Source: Cucumis sativus (lineage: Eukaryota > Streptophyta > Magnoliopsida > Cucurbitales > Cucurbitaceae). From it: a stretch of DNA of 64,000 bases. The notes under the pieces were generated by a model. It made no database searches. It had not been told where the DNA came from and saw nothing but the letters and a program-made list of their open reading frames with translations. The stretch spans positions 11,390,723 through 11,454,722 of the forward strand of contig NC_026655.2 in the NCBI RefSeq assembly GCF_000004075.3, written 5' to 3'. Shown here piece after piece: positions 34,316 through 48,969 of the stretch. Each line of letters starts with the position of its first letter. Position 1 is the stretch's first letter. The position numbers and the translations under genes are program-made.

Positions 34316-35330
34316 AAAAATGACAAATTTGACAAAATATTTACAAAATATAGCAAAATTTCATATTTTATCAATAATAGACCATGATAGACACATATAT
34401 CATTATATTAGTGACATTGATATACAATGATAAAAGGTTATCAATTTCTATAACTTATAGAATAAAAAAATTTGCTATAAATGGTAAATATTTTAGTTTA
34501 ATTTATTATATTGAAATACCTCTAAAAAATGGGGTGTTTGCAAAAAAATAGTAAAAAAATTTAAAATGGAATGATAAAAAATGGCAAATTTGATAAAGTA
34601 TTTATAAAATATAGCAAACTTCAGATTTTATCAATAATAGACATTGATAGATACATATATATCTTTTTATCGGTGACATTGATATACAGTGATAAAAGGT
34701 TATGAGTTTCTATAATGGATAGAATCCAATATTTTGCTATAAATTGTAAATATTTTAATTTATTATACTATATATAAAATACCTCTAAAAAGGGATGTTT
34801 GCAAAAATAGCAAAAAAATTATGATAATAGAACCGGTGTCACTACATTTTCTAAATTGCAAAAGTTGCAAATTTAAAAGCCGATAACCCTCTAATAGTTA
34901 TTTGATAATCGTCTAATAGCCGTCTGATATCACTAATTACTTATCATATTTTTCATAAATGTGCAAAGAAAAGAGGTACCATGACCTATTTGTTTCTAAA
35001 TGTTTTAGTCATTGGATGAAATATCTCTCTAAAAAATGGGTATATCATTCTTATACACTTGGTTTATGAGATTCATTTAATATAACTTTGTAAGTTGAAA
35101 TACCTACAATGAAAACAAATAAGATTTCTCAAAAATAACAAATTTGACAAAATATATACAACATATAACAAATTTTTTAGATTTTATCAATAATATACAT
35201 TGATAGACACTGATATGTTTTTACCAGTGGCATTGATAGACAGTGTCTATCAGTTTCTAGCATTGATAGAATCTAAAATTTTATTAAAATTTGTAAATAT
35301 TTTACTATTTTAAAAAATGCCCTTTTAATA
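34316..35330. repeat. Three tandem or near-tandem copies of a TGATAGACA MITE-like repeat
   Basis: The unit beginning ATGACAAATTTGACAAAATA, with TTTTATCAATAATAGAC, GACATTGATATACA.TGATAAAAGGTTAT and AATACCTCTAAAAA, occurs at about 34316 and 34574 (period near 258). A shorter relative lies at 35125-35330 (TCAATAATATACATTGATAGACACTGATA). Between them at 34800-34990 is an inverted relative of the element at 27240-27570. Both families use edges of the form (C)AAATTTGCTAT / GCAAAAATAGCAAA. Confidence 0.75.
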
Positions 35331-35524
35331 TATTAGTTTCAATAAACATATTAAACTTTGCAAACTATTAAATTTAACTAAAATTAATATCAAACTTGTT
35401 ATATTCCTCTCATTTAACTAAAACCTAAACTTAATTAGATACTACACTCCACAAATCAAGTTTATGCTAACTTCAACCTCAATCTTCTCGATCTCTCATA
35501 AAGTATATAAACATTCGTTATTAT

Positions 35525-36070
35525 AATTTTTTTATTAGAATAATGAGGTCAAAATGCATGAGAAGATAATCAAAACGCATAACTTAAGTTGTAAATACAT
35601 ATGTATTTAGAAATACATCTTATATAAGTATCTTGCATGTTTTACGTGATTGTCATGTCTAAACGCAGGATAATGAACAAAGAAAAAAATTAGTGAATTG
35701 CAGAAGACATCTCGCACAAGGACTACGCAATGAGAATTCATCAGGTGATTAACATCGAACAAAGAAAAAAAACTAGTGAATTGCAGGAGACATCTCGCAC
35801 AAGGACTACGTGATGGGAACTCATCAAGTGATTAATGTCTATAGACGAGGAACCACGTCATCACATGAGGAGACTCACTAGAGGACAAGAATGGTAGTTG
35901 GAGTGATGTGACTTCATAGAACCAGAGTCGGTACTGAAAATCTCAAAGGAATAGAAGTTTTTCGCCTAAAGCTGCTTATCCCCACCAAGACAAAGTGAGG
36001 TTCGAATAGACCTAAAAGGAGGTTTGCATGGACCAAAACCTAAAGAGTTGGTGGTAAGGATTAGCTTCAC
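35525..36070 (+). repeat. Dispersed repeat, copy B, with an internal 82-bp tandem duplication
   Basis: It is the partner of 28148-28640, same orientation. Inside, the block starting GAACAAAGAAAAAAATTAGT at 35675 repeats at 35757 (period 82), each copy containing GACATCTCGCACAAGGACTA. Only one such block is present in the 28148 copy, so the duplication arose after the two copies separated. Confidence 0.75.
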
Positions 36071-36079
36071 CAGCGTTTG

Positions 36080-36700
36080 TACATCACTCATTTATCTTGT
36101 TGGATCATATATTTTTTTAGAAAATCCCATTTAATATCTTAATCTAAAATCCACCCAACCAAATGTTTTACTTAGCTTCCAAATTAAAATAATTAACATC
36201 ACCATCAAATTAATCTTAATAAAGCCAACCTGTCATTTAAATAATTCAAGATAATTAATATGAAATTGCCTCAAATTGGAGATATTACAATTACAAATGA
36301 GCTCAACGTACAAAATGTATTTTCAAAGAATTTAAGAAAAGGATAATAAGTAAATGACAACAACTGTTAGTAAAATTTCAAATTCCATTTTGATTGGGAT
36401 AGATTTAAAATTTTGTTATATTTTAAAAATATTTTTGAATCATTTTGTCATAGTTGTGAATGCTCGATCCAAAATTCAAAATTTAAAATGCTTTTAAGTT
36501 TAACAATATAATATATTAAATAATTGGTATCTTAAACATGATACATGCTTTATAGGCTTATTAAGTTAAATAAGTTTTACAAAAAAGCTGATAAGTTATT
36601 ATTAATTTGTCACCCTAAGTGCTGCCTGATTAACATTGAATTCGTAAAAATGAAATTAAAAGTTATATGTTTGAACAAATGAGAAGAATTCACACAAAAA
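36080..36700. other. Intergenic AT-rich DNA
   Basis: Nothing beyond AT-rich sequence is visible; the end of this stretch is the 3' flank of the peroxidase pseudogene. Confidence 0.4.
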
Positions 36701-36798
36701 AAGATTAGGATGATGGTAGAGATTGGAAAAACTTATTAGGGAGTATGGATGTTACATGTGAATATGATGATCGATCTTTACAATATTCCATCATAAAT

Positions 36799-39201
<2,403 letters not shown>

Positions 39202-39204
39202 TGT

Positions 39205-41490
39205 TATGGCTAAATAATGAGAGCTGCAAAATCAAACTCTGCTAACAATTCCCATGCACACACTTGTAGCTACTTCTCTATATATATAAATATATAATGT
39301 AAAGAAGCATATTTTCATGATTGATGGAAGCCTGGAATTGAATGGCCTGCACGATTATATTTCACCATTACAGCTCTATGGCAAGACGTGCAATAGATCA
39401 GTAGTATAATGAATTCTTGACTTTTATGTGTGTATATATATATTTATATATGATTAGAAGAAGATATGAATTATTTCCTGTTTTGATTTTGTTTAAATTA
39501 TTTATAAAAACTCTGATATCATTTCATTATTATTAATTGAAATTCTTCTAGCAAACCCAAAAGCTTATCTGTGTTCGTTATTGATAACTTTGATTAATCG
39601 GACAATTTTAACATTTTTTTTTGTGAGTCGTTGGATTCATACCTAAACATTTTTTTTCTTGGGTTCTAGATATAGTATTAAATTTTCATCGATGCATGCT
39701 AATATTTTCATAATTTTATGAGTTTTAAAATTTTCATTACTTCATATGAAAATTCACAAAACACATTAAATAAACATCAAAATGACACTAATATGAATAT
39801 AATATAATGTAAAACATTTTCGAACATGATATACCTATGTGTCTTATATATATGTGTCTCATCTCTTCACCACGCATAAACACAAAAGCGAACATTTATG
39901 TCACCCTTTTTTCTTTTTCATTTTGATATATATTTGAAATCACTCGACTAGCTGTTCAAATAAATAAATATATATTATTAATTGTTTAATATTTATTAAT
40001 AATGACTGAAGAATTGAAACGTGGTACGTCAAAGTTGAACTTTTTAATTAGAACATAACACAAGAAAGTTAAAAAAAAAAGGGTGACATGTTCCCAAGTT
40101 GCAAGTATTGGAGTTGTCAATTATTATTGGAATATGAGTTTCCAATAATAATCCTACCATATGGTACTTAATATTTATTTATATCACTACTTGTGAAAAA
40201 AAAAAAGAAAAAACTATTTAAAAATGCATAAACATATGCAAGGGTTTAGTTTTGTTTAATTAAATAAGTTTTTAGTAGATTCAAATTTTTCTTCTTTTGA
40301 AAAGATAATCTACATCTATATATAGATATATATATCTCCTACCATATCTAATAGGTGGAGTATCTCTCTCACCCTCATTTTGTATATTTCTTTCATAAAT
40401 GGCTATTGTGTTCTTCTGTTTAGCTATATTATTTGTGTAATTTCTTTTTTCTATGATTTTTTTCAACAACCTTATTTCTTACCTTGCATTAACACATGTT
40501 TAAAAAAAAAGATTTAAAAAAAAAACTAGAGTTGATAAAGAAGGTAACATTGTTTTCTCGATACAAATATATCGTTTTATTTCAATTGTATCATATGAAC
40601 TTCAATTTTATTCGATCATATGTTTTGTTTGTTTCTTTTTTTCTATTTTTAGATATTTGTAAATTTCATGTCAAATTTTTAATACTCAAAGCATATTTAT
40701 TTTTTAAAAAAATATTTCCCTATAATTATGTTTTCTACCCCAATCAATACATTTCATTGACAATGCAATGCAATGCAACTTAGCATAATGATTTTAAAAT
40801 GTTATTTCTTTGTTAAAAATTATGACTCAAATTAGTTTCCTACTACATCCAAGACGTTTCATTTACAATGTAAATTAAATTAAATAAAGAAATACACACA
40901 TATATATTACCAGTATACTATGTACACGATGTAGATGTAATATAATGAGTAGAAACTTTCTACTTCTCATTTTGTCCCTTTTACATATATATATATTTAT
41001 TTATTTATTTATATATATATATATATTTATTTATTTATTTATTGTACTAAGTTATCTTAAATACTTTGATATTTTTTAGTTATTAAATAAAGAAAATTAT
41101 AAAGTCATGTTTTCAAGAAAAATTAATTTAAATCACAAGATTTGGTAAACATTTACAAGATATAGTAAAATTTTAAATTTTAAACTTTATTCGATAAAAA
41201 TTGATAGACTTTTATCAATGTGGTTTATTTATTCTTTATTATTTATTTTGTTGCATTTCAACTGAGATTGCTTCTAGTACAACCTCTTTGTTTTTTCTTA
41301 GGTTATTTCTTTGTTTTTTCTTCTGTTTATGTCTAGTATAACATTTGTCGAAAACCAAACTAAAATAAAAGGAAAAAAAAGATGATGAACTAAACATTGA
41401 AACCATGTTAAATGTGTCAAAAGATTTATTAAGAATTCTATTTAAATTTATGGAAAGATAGAGTTGTTATTATTTAAATAAACAATTCTC
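39205..41490. other. AT-rich intergenic DNA upstream of the peroxidase
   Basis: No gene is supported. Bases 40985-41042 hold a duplicated compound microsatellite, (AT)n followed by (TTTA)n, twice in succession. A short relative of the TGATAGAC repeat lies near 41140-41225. The open frame at 40496-40783 is poly-K/F low complexity. Confidence 0.45.
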
Positions 41491-42053
41491 CTTTATTTTA
41501 GGAATCTGGGTGTGCATCTTTTTAATAAGTTCGGGAAGATACATACACACACATTTATATAGGTGATTACTTCTTTTGACGAAGTCAAACTTGATTGAAG
41601 AAAAGGCTTTGACTTTCATGCAATCCCTTTTCGAACGTACAATAGATACCTTCTCGTATATTAACGTATATTAATGATAGTCAATTCATTTGATGCAACA
41701 TTGAATTATAAGAAGTATAAGTGAAGACCACAAGATTGAAGATCTGATGAATTAATTCAAGGGAAGCCTGAATTCATCTTCGAGGAGATTTGGGATTACC
41801 TTCAGAGGGGCTTGATTTTATTTTAAGTTGTGGTGATAACTTATCAAAGTAGCTTCAAATTTAAATTACTGACTTTTGAATCTCAATAGTATTTCTTATC
41901 TAAGCAAAGAAACTCCCTAGACATTGGGTGAACTTGTCGAATTAGGTTACCAAAGCCTTCTGTGTTATCTGTTACTTTTGTGTTTTAACTATTCTTCTAG
42001 TTAATTACTTTAAATATAGCTAAAGATTATTTTTTATCATCTTACTTATTTTA

Positions 42054-42073
42054 ATTGGTATTAGGACGGGTTC
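42054..42073 (+). other. Primer-binding-site-like sequence of the copia element
   Basis: ATTGGTATTAGGACGGGTTC resembles the TGGTATCAGAGC-type site complementary to initiator methionine tRNA, two changes in the core. It lies directly before gag, so 41500-42053 is probably the tail of the 5' LTR. Confidence 0.55.
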
Positions 42074-42089
42074 AGTATCTATAGAGACA

Positions 42090-44560
42090 CTCAGAGGAGG
42101 TAGATTGACTACTAGACCACCTATACTTGATGGTAAAAACTATTCATATCGAAAAACTCGTATGACTTTGTTTATTAAGTTTATTGATATGAAGGCCTCG
42201 ATGGTTGTTACTGTTGGGTGGAAGCCACTTATGATTACTGTTGATGGTAAATCTGTTCAAAAGCCTGAAAGGATTGGACAGATGCAGAAAAGCAAGCCTC
42301 ATTAGGAAGGTCTCGAGCTCTAAATGCCATATACAATGGAGTGGATTTACATGTGTTCAAACTGATAAATTCTTGCAGTACTGCAAAAGACGCGTGGAAA
42401 GCACTTTAATTGGCATTTAAAGGTACTTCTAAAGTAAAGATCTCTCGCATGCAACTTTTAACGTCTAAGTATGAAACCTTGAAAATGATGGAAGAGACCA
42501 TCACTGAATATAATGTGAGGGTTCTCGAAATCGCAAATGACTCCTTTAATTTTGGTGAGGGAACCCCAAAATCCAAACTTGTCAAAAAGGTGTTGCGATC
42601 AATGCTAGAAAGTTTGATATGAAAGTTATGGTCATTGAAGAAGCACATGATATCACTACTCTGACACTAGATGAATTATTTGGATCTTTGTGTGCTTTCA
42701 AATTGTCATATTTGATAGAGTAGACAATAAAGGGAAATAGATTGTCTTTCAATTTGTTCATGAAGACGTATGCTTTGAGAAAGGAAAATATTCAAATGAA
42801 CAAGTAAATGAGTCCATCACTATGTTGACCAAACAATTTTCTAATGTTATAAAAAATTCAGAGATCTAAACAACTATGCGTCAAATAATTGAGAACAAAT
42901 ATAATTATAGAATGAGAGATTTTGAAGGACAAAATGGCAGGGAGAACAGATTTTTTAAATGCAATGAATGTGGTGGGAATGACCTTTATCAAGCTGGATG
43001 TCCAACTTATCTGAGGAAGATAAAAGAAAAAGTTTTGGTGTCACTCTCTCTGATGAAGAATCGAATGGAAGTGAAGAGGAAGAAGAATTTTCCAATGCAT
43101 TTATCAGTATTATATCTAAAGTGATCTTGTGTCTGATACGGAAGACATCGACTGTCAAATCGAAAATAATATGTCTTTTGATCAAATAGACGACTGTGGA
43201 AAGGATTCCTTAGCTCGGGCTATTCAGAAAGAAAAAATTCAAGAATTGATGGATGAAAATCAAAGATTACTAACTGTCATATTTGTTGGCTTTTTGGCCC
43301 TTAATCTCAAATTAATTTATTTTATTATTCAATTAATTTATGTTTTGATGATAACAAATCTGCTTTTTTTTTTATTGACATTTTATTAATTTGAATAGAC
43401 CATATCGTAGCTTGGAAGAATGATTCTAACGCCTCTTGAATCACCCAAATCGAAGTTCAAATGAAGAAAATATTGCTAAAAGAAGCTTAACGGAAAATAC
43501 CCGAGATGGTGACGTGGCGACCAAGCATTCAATTTGAACCAATTAGAGAAAGCCACTTGGAGCAATGAAGGAGTAACAAATGTGGCTTTTTGTTATGTTT
43601 TATTGGCTTTTATAAAGAAAATGAATTTAAAAAAAATGATTTTAATATTATTATTTTTCTTGTGTCTAACGGCTAGTTTTTTTAAAAGAGGTGAAGTTGC
43701 TTTATTGATTTCTTTTTAAACAAAATATTTTGAAAAGACATATTATTATATTATTATTTGTATTGTGTCTAACGGCTAATTAAGTTTAAATCTCAACCAT
43801 TCATTTTTCTTTTACTTATATCTAATGACCCAAATGATTTTGAATTTATCTTTCCTCTCTTTTTAAATACTTCACTTTTCCAAATTTAAAAGACAAATCA
43901 TTAAATCTTTACAATCCTCAAGCAAAAAGCCAACATTGTTATTCTCTCTAAAGCTTCCAATTTTTTTCTTTTCATCTTATTCTTGAGAGCTTCTTATTGT
44001 ATTGTGAGGATTAAATTTGTGAGCTTCAAATTGTATACTCACTCTTTTAGAGAGTTTTCTTTGTGTGATTTAAAAACTTCAACATATTGTAACGGTTGGA
44101 TCCTAACCCGTGGAAAGGATCGGGTTTGCTCTTGAACCCGAAAAAGGAGCAAGAATCGGTTCGGCTCAAATCCGTGGAAAGAGTCAAAGAAGATTTTCAA
44201 TCAAAATCCCAAGAGGTGCTTGGGAAAGTGGATGTAGGTTGAGTTTAACCGAACCACTATAAAATTACGGTGTCTTCTTCTCTAACTCTTTTCTAATTAT
44301 TTTTTAATTTAATTTTAGTTACATATTCTTATTGGTTGAGTTTGATTGCATACTTCCATTCATATATTTTTATCAATCTTGTTATTTAACAAAGTTTACA
44401 AAGTTCTTTATTTAAATTTAAAAATATCTAATTAGTTGATTTTACTTTTTATTTGTCAAAAAGTATATTTAAACCCTATTCACCCCCTCTAGGGTTGCCA
44501 TACCGATCCAACAATATCATCATTGAAGCTGAAATTAAAAGAAGCTCAAGCAGTGTCACA
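42090..44560 (+). pseudogene. Copia gag remnant, interrupted by a solo LTR
   Basis: The sequence gives RPPILDGKNYSYRKTRM, then ALNAIYNGVDL, AFKGTSKVKISRMQLLTSKY, YNVRVLEIANDSF and a CCHC-type knuckle around 42947-43010 (FFKCNECGGNDLYQAGCP), in shifting frames. The knuckle has C-x2-C spacing but lacks the histidine in the usual place (GNDLYQ where GH is expected), a further sign of decay. After MDENQRLLTVI the frame is cut at 43283 and resumes after 44513 with SSLKLKLKEAQ. Confidence 0.8.
43284..44513 (+). mobile_element. Solo LTR, 1230 bp, inserted in copia gag
   Basis: It starts TGTTGGCTTTTTGGCCC and ends CCGATCCAACA, i.e. TG...CA with inverted ends TGTTGG/CCAACA. Flanks are ATATT (43279-43283) and ATATC (44514-44518), a 5-base duplication with one change; joining gag across a single copy restores the codons for TVISSLKLK. 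It contains a TATA-like region and GTGGAAAGTGGATGTAGG plus CCGAACCACTATAAAA, features of copia LTR R/U5 regions. Recombination between two LTRs would leave such a solo copy. Confidence 0.88.
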
Positions 44561-44569
44561 CCCTAAACC

Positions 44570-45420
44570 GTATGACGAGGAAAGCCGAACTAGTAAAAAA
44601 GGGTGCGAGTTTGTTACAACCTTGAAATTTCTTATTGCAAAATCTTATTCTCTACTCCTTTGAACTATTAATACTCAAAACGTAACGATGGTCAATGTAA
44701 CGCCAAGCAAATTATATACAAACCAAAGCGTATACTTTATTAGTAACTGTTCATTATTCCTACTATCTAAACCTTGGAGTCAAAATTTCCAACCTTCGCA
44801 ATCATCTTCAACAGGCTTTTCTTTGTTTTGAGAGTCTATCGTCCCGATCTTTTGTTGGAATCGAACAAGTGTAGATTCAAAAGTCCAATACTGAATCAAG
44901 TTTTTCCTTGATCATAAGCAATGTTGATGCAGAACACTTGAAGTCATCTGGACTACAACATGATTCATCTGACTAATGATTCGACTACAACATGAAGTCA
45001 TTTCACGAGCCAACTTTAGAATCAGCTCCTTCAACAAGAAACACTTTTCAACATGGTGACTAATGACTTGATACTTACCGTAGTTAGGATCATCTACTTT
45101 TTCTGCTTATTCCGGTCGTTTGCATTCTGACAATTGAATAAATTATTTGTGTAGCAACTGCTAGCTCTAACATATTTTCAACATCAGAAAACTGATCAAC
45201 TTTTTCATATCTTTGGAAGTGTTTGTTATTGTTATTGTTGTTTTATTTTCAACATCAGAGTTAAGAGACTCTGGTGCATCTTGTTGTTTCATCATCGCAT
45301 GTCACGAAGAAATCATCCAACGAGTTGTCTAATTGTCAATCTCAACAATGGGATCACAACCTAAAAAAAGGATCGAATAGATTACGAAAAGTTAATGGCT
45401 AATATTTTTATATTTCATCT
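44570..45420. other. Poorly preserved copia interior
   Basis: Neither protease nor integrase motifs can be read. The phrase TGTCACACCCTAAACCG at about 44557 resembles an LTR terminus of a gypsy-type element, suggesting a second inserted or recombined fragment. Confidence 0.35.
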
Positions 45421-45429
45421 CTTGAATAT

Positions 45430-46130
45430 ATTTTTGTTGCAGATGCACTTAAAGATGAGTTCTGGATAAATGCAACGCAAGAAGAACTCTTGTTGTTTCA
45501 AAGAAATAATGTCTAGACCTTGGTGCCTAAACCTAAACATGTTAATGTCATTGACACAAAGTGGATATTTAAAAACAAAATTGATGAACAAGGTTGTGTT
45601 ACAAGAAAAAAGGAAAGATTGGTTACTCAAGGATACTCTCAAGTTGAAGGCATAGATTTTGATGAAACTTTTGCACCATTAGCTAGACTTGAAGCTATAC
45701 GATTGTTGCTTGGCACAACATGTCTGCAGAGGATCAAATTATATCAAATGGACGTCAAGAGTGCCTTCTTAAATGACTACTTACATGAAGAAGTATATGT
45801 AGCTCAACCAAAAGGGTTAATAGATCCAGTGTTTTTTCAGCATGTGTACAAATTAAATAAGGCTCTCTATGATCTTAAACAAGCACTGAGGACTTGTATG
45901 AACGCCTCATTGTTTATCTTCGTCAATAGAGCTATGTTAGAGGAGGAACTGATAAAATCTTATTTATTTGTCGAAAAGACAAAGACATAATTGTGGCTCA
46001 AATATATGTTGATGATATCATTTTTGGTGGATTTATGGGTGAAAATGTAAGTAGTTTTATTAATATCATGTAGTTAGAGTTCGAGATGAGCATGGTTGGG
46101 GAGTTATGATTTTTTCTTGGTCTACAAATT
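45430..46130 (+). pseudogene. Copia reverse transcriptase (RVT_2) remnant
   Basis: Frames give DEFWINATQEELLLFQRNN, an in-frame stop at WTLVPK (TAG), then KWIFKNKIDEQG, GIDFDETFAPLARLEAIRLL, YQMDVKSAFLN and VYVAQPKGL. After a frame change the YVDDIIFGG active-site motif (about 46000-46030) and FEMSMVGEL...LGLQI-like sequence are readable. The YVDD aspartates are present, but the ORF is broken by a stop and several shifts. Confidence 0.88.
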
Positions 46131-46299
46131 ATACTTTTTTTTTAAAAATGAGGGAATGCTTTTGTGTTTTGCGGCAACCACTTCGTCTTTAAGATTTTTC
46201 TACAAGATTTCTCCTCCCAGTGTGTTCAAGATGGGAATACTTGGCGTGAAAATCATCAAGATTCTTCTGTCAATACAAAAAAACCTAACATTTGAATCA

Positions 46300-47690
46300 A
46301 CATGCATAGAGTTTGAATACAAAGGCAAACGATTTAAAAGCATTCCTACCCGACATCCATATGCTCACCCTACTAATCAACGTAAGTATCTGAAACCTAT
46401 AAGCTCTGATAGTTTACGTCTATACATGTTGAATGCTCTAATTTTCTACAAGCCCATTCTTGTTCGTCACCTAAGTCCCACTCCAAAGATGGTATCCCAT
46501 TGGCTGAGTTTATGAAAAAGGGGTTGTTTCATAAACCTTCCCCTTCTCGTGATAGTCGTAGGAAACTTGATTCTTCGATGTCAAAAAAAAAGGTCATGCT
46601 CCTATGAATACACGATCATCTAGTTTTGAAAGTAGCTCTATTGGTCCCTACCACATCACAATTCTGATGACTCTGTATTTAATCCATCTGACCATTTGCT
46701 CCCCGAATCTGAGGACATTCCTGAGACTGTTGCTTCTGGTGATCATAATGTGTCTATTCGGGCTCCTCTCTCATCTCCTATAAATGACCCAAACCTATCT
46801 CAACCTAACCCTGAAGATCTCGTCCAAGCATCGAAACTTAATGTCAAGTCTTCCAAGGGCCTTCCTGTTGTTACCACTAAGACAGGATGCCAAAAGCTTC
46901 CCCTCAACATTCCCTCAGTACCTATTGATGGGATTTCTTTCCATCATGAAAAAAATCCTCAAAGGTGGAAGTATGTTGTGCAGCAAAGGATAGCATATGA
47001 GGGAAATGTTTCTAACAAATATCAATCATGTGTCAGTGTTATGGATCATATCAGCCAAGCTGGTTTGTCAAGAACTATTCTAAATGTGTGATCTTTCTAT
47101 CCTAAGTTGATTTAAGAGTTTATTGCCAATCTTCCATCTAACTTTGATGACCCTAGCAGCTCAAATTATCAAACCATTCATGTTCGAGGGACTCAGTTCA
47201 ACATTTCTCCTTCGGTGATAAATAGGGTTTCTTAGACTAGCTGCTCCTTCTGGTCCCTCATCATCCACACTCTCAAATGAGGAATTAGCATATGTTTAAA
47301 CTGGAGGAATGCTTACAGTATGGTCTATCAATGGAATTTTGGTTGCATCCTTGAGTTTAAAGTATGCCATTTTACACGAAATTGGAATTGCCAACTGGTT
47401 TCCCTCATCCCATGCATCAAGTGTCTCTAATGCTCTTGCTACGTTTTTATATCGAATTAGTACTGAATTGACTTTGGATGCTAGGCTATTTATTTACTTG
47501 CAGTTGTTAAGGCATATTGGTACGTTTGGGGTAAAAATTCCACTCGCTCTTCCTCGGTTCTTCTCCAGTTTCTTGCTTCACTTACAACCTGATATTTTAA
47601 CTAATCTTGATGCTCCGAGCCAATCCATGCACCTTATTATTGAGTTATATATTGTTCCAGGGCTCCCATGTATTTAAGAACTATGAGAAA
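46300..47690 (+). pseudogene. Envelope-like ORF remnant downstream of copia RT
   Basis: Two longer frames (46696-47091 and 47309-47677) share features of plant retroelement envelope-like proteins as found in cucurbit and SIRE-type elements: a Ser/Pro-rich start, then ISFHHEKNPQRWKYVVQQRI, AILHEIGIANWFPSSHASS and FGVKIPLALPRFF. Stops and shifts separate them. Membrane fusion function has never been shown for these plant ORFs. I describe it only as a broken remnant. Confidence 0.65.
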
Positions 47691-47699
47691 ACCCACTAA

Positions 47700-48620
47700 A
47701 TTTATCTAAAACCTTATCAATACCTTGTCGAAATCACCTTGAGAGCACATTAACAACTTCCTAGATTAGAAACTAGTACTTACAACCATTTTGTAGACCA
47801 AGACCTTTTGAAGCTTGCAATCCCACCAAAGTGAACAAATAATGGTTTGAAATCTTTAATTCCTAAAATCCAACCTTTCTCACATCTTTAACTTGACTAT
47901 TGTAAATGTGTTTTTGATCCACACTCAAGTTTAAAGAATTAAAGATAGTTCGTAACTTTCAATTCGAGCCTCTTCCAAAAGAGATCCAAAATAAGAGTCT
48001 CACACCATAATTAAATATGCAAATTTGTGATGTTGATCTATGTTAGAACATAAACCTTCTTTAGAAAAAGAAGGAAAAATAATAGTAACAAACATGATTA
48101 AAGATAGATAGAGAACATAGAAGAAGAAAAATGGAGCGCCGACTCGACGAGAGATTAAAGAGGGTTTCGGGCATGTCGTCGACAACAAGTCACGTTGTTT
48201 CCGACGTGCATGAGAGCGATGCAGATGGGTGTGTCGTCGTCGAAAATGTGTCACTGTGTGTGAGAGAGATTATGAAAAGGAGAGAAATTTTAAATAGGAG
48301 GAGGGGTGGTCAATCTCTAGAAGACGGAGGAAGGAGAAGAAGAGAAAAAGATAATATGCATTTTCTTCATATTTTAACTTTAGCGATAATAAAAAGATTT
48401 TAGGAAAAGACTTTTATGCCCCTCACTCCATATTAAACTTACCTTTTTGTCCTTATCTTCATTCATTTCAAAACTTAATAAAATTTTCACTAATTTCAAA
48501 CTAAATTTATTCCAATTTTCTTATCACAACAATTTAACCTTTGCATAACTTAAAAAAATTGGATTCCTGCTTGTTTTTCGCAAAGTATAAGATATTAAAA
48601 TAAATAAAAGAAGAAATGAA
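47700..48620. other. Intergenic or element-flank DNA
   Basis: The plus-strand frame at 48131-48403 starts MERRLDERLKRVSGM and is arginine-rich with no family match; the context resembles transposon-end DNA rather than a gene. Nothing else is supported. Confidence 0.35.
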
Positions 48621-48629
48621 TGAGGGCTT

Positions 48630-48965
48630 ACATCAGGTGTATACAAAACATATCATGTGCATCAAGCGTATGAAATTTGTTGAGTGTACCAAGGAAACAT
48701 AACAATTTTATTAGCAGTGCATCAAGTGTATCAAACTTATCGGTGAATCTTCTAAGTGTATAAAGGCCTAAAAGGTATATCAAGTGTAACAAGGAATATT
48801 ATGTGTATCAAGGTGTTTCAAGTGTATCAAATGGTATTGAATGTACCAAAGAGTATCATGGTGCATTAAGTGTATCAAAGTCCAAAGGTTATCAAGAAGT
48901 ATCAAATGTATATCAAGTGTATTAGGTATGTCTTAAAATGTATCAGGTGTATCAAATGTATATTT
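48630..48965. repeat. Degenerate short-unit repeat built on AAGTGTATCA
   Basis: The 10-mer (C)AAGTGTATCA or close variants (CAGGTGTAT, CAAGCGTAT, GAGTGTACCA, TATGTGTATCA, AAATGTATATCA) occurs about 18-20 times in 335 bases at irregular spacing, giving an old, short-unit satellite-like tract. No open frame spans it. Confidence 0.75.
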
Positions 48966-48969
48966 GTTA

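Larger units (their letters stand above)
41500..47690 (+). mobile_element. Decayed Ty1/copia retrotransposon with gag, RT and envelope-like remnants
   Basis: Order on the plus strand: LTR-like flank, initiator-Met primer-binding-like site, gag (with an inserted solo LTR), a poorly preserved stretch where protease and integrase should be, reverse transcriptase, and envelope-like sequence. Envelope-like ORFs after RT occur in SIRE-type copia elements. Every coding part has stops or frameshifts, so it is inactive. Exact outer boundaries and a second LTR were not identified. Confidence 0.75.

Noticed and set aside
40496-40783. 95-residue ORF
   Set aside because: It is a poly-Lys and Phe-rich reading of A/T tracts.
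48131-48403. Arginine-rich plus-strand ORF
   Set aside because: No recognisable domain, and the context is transposon-like, so I could not support it as a gene.
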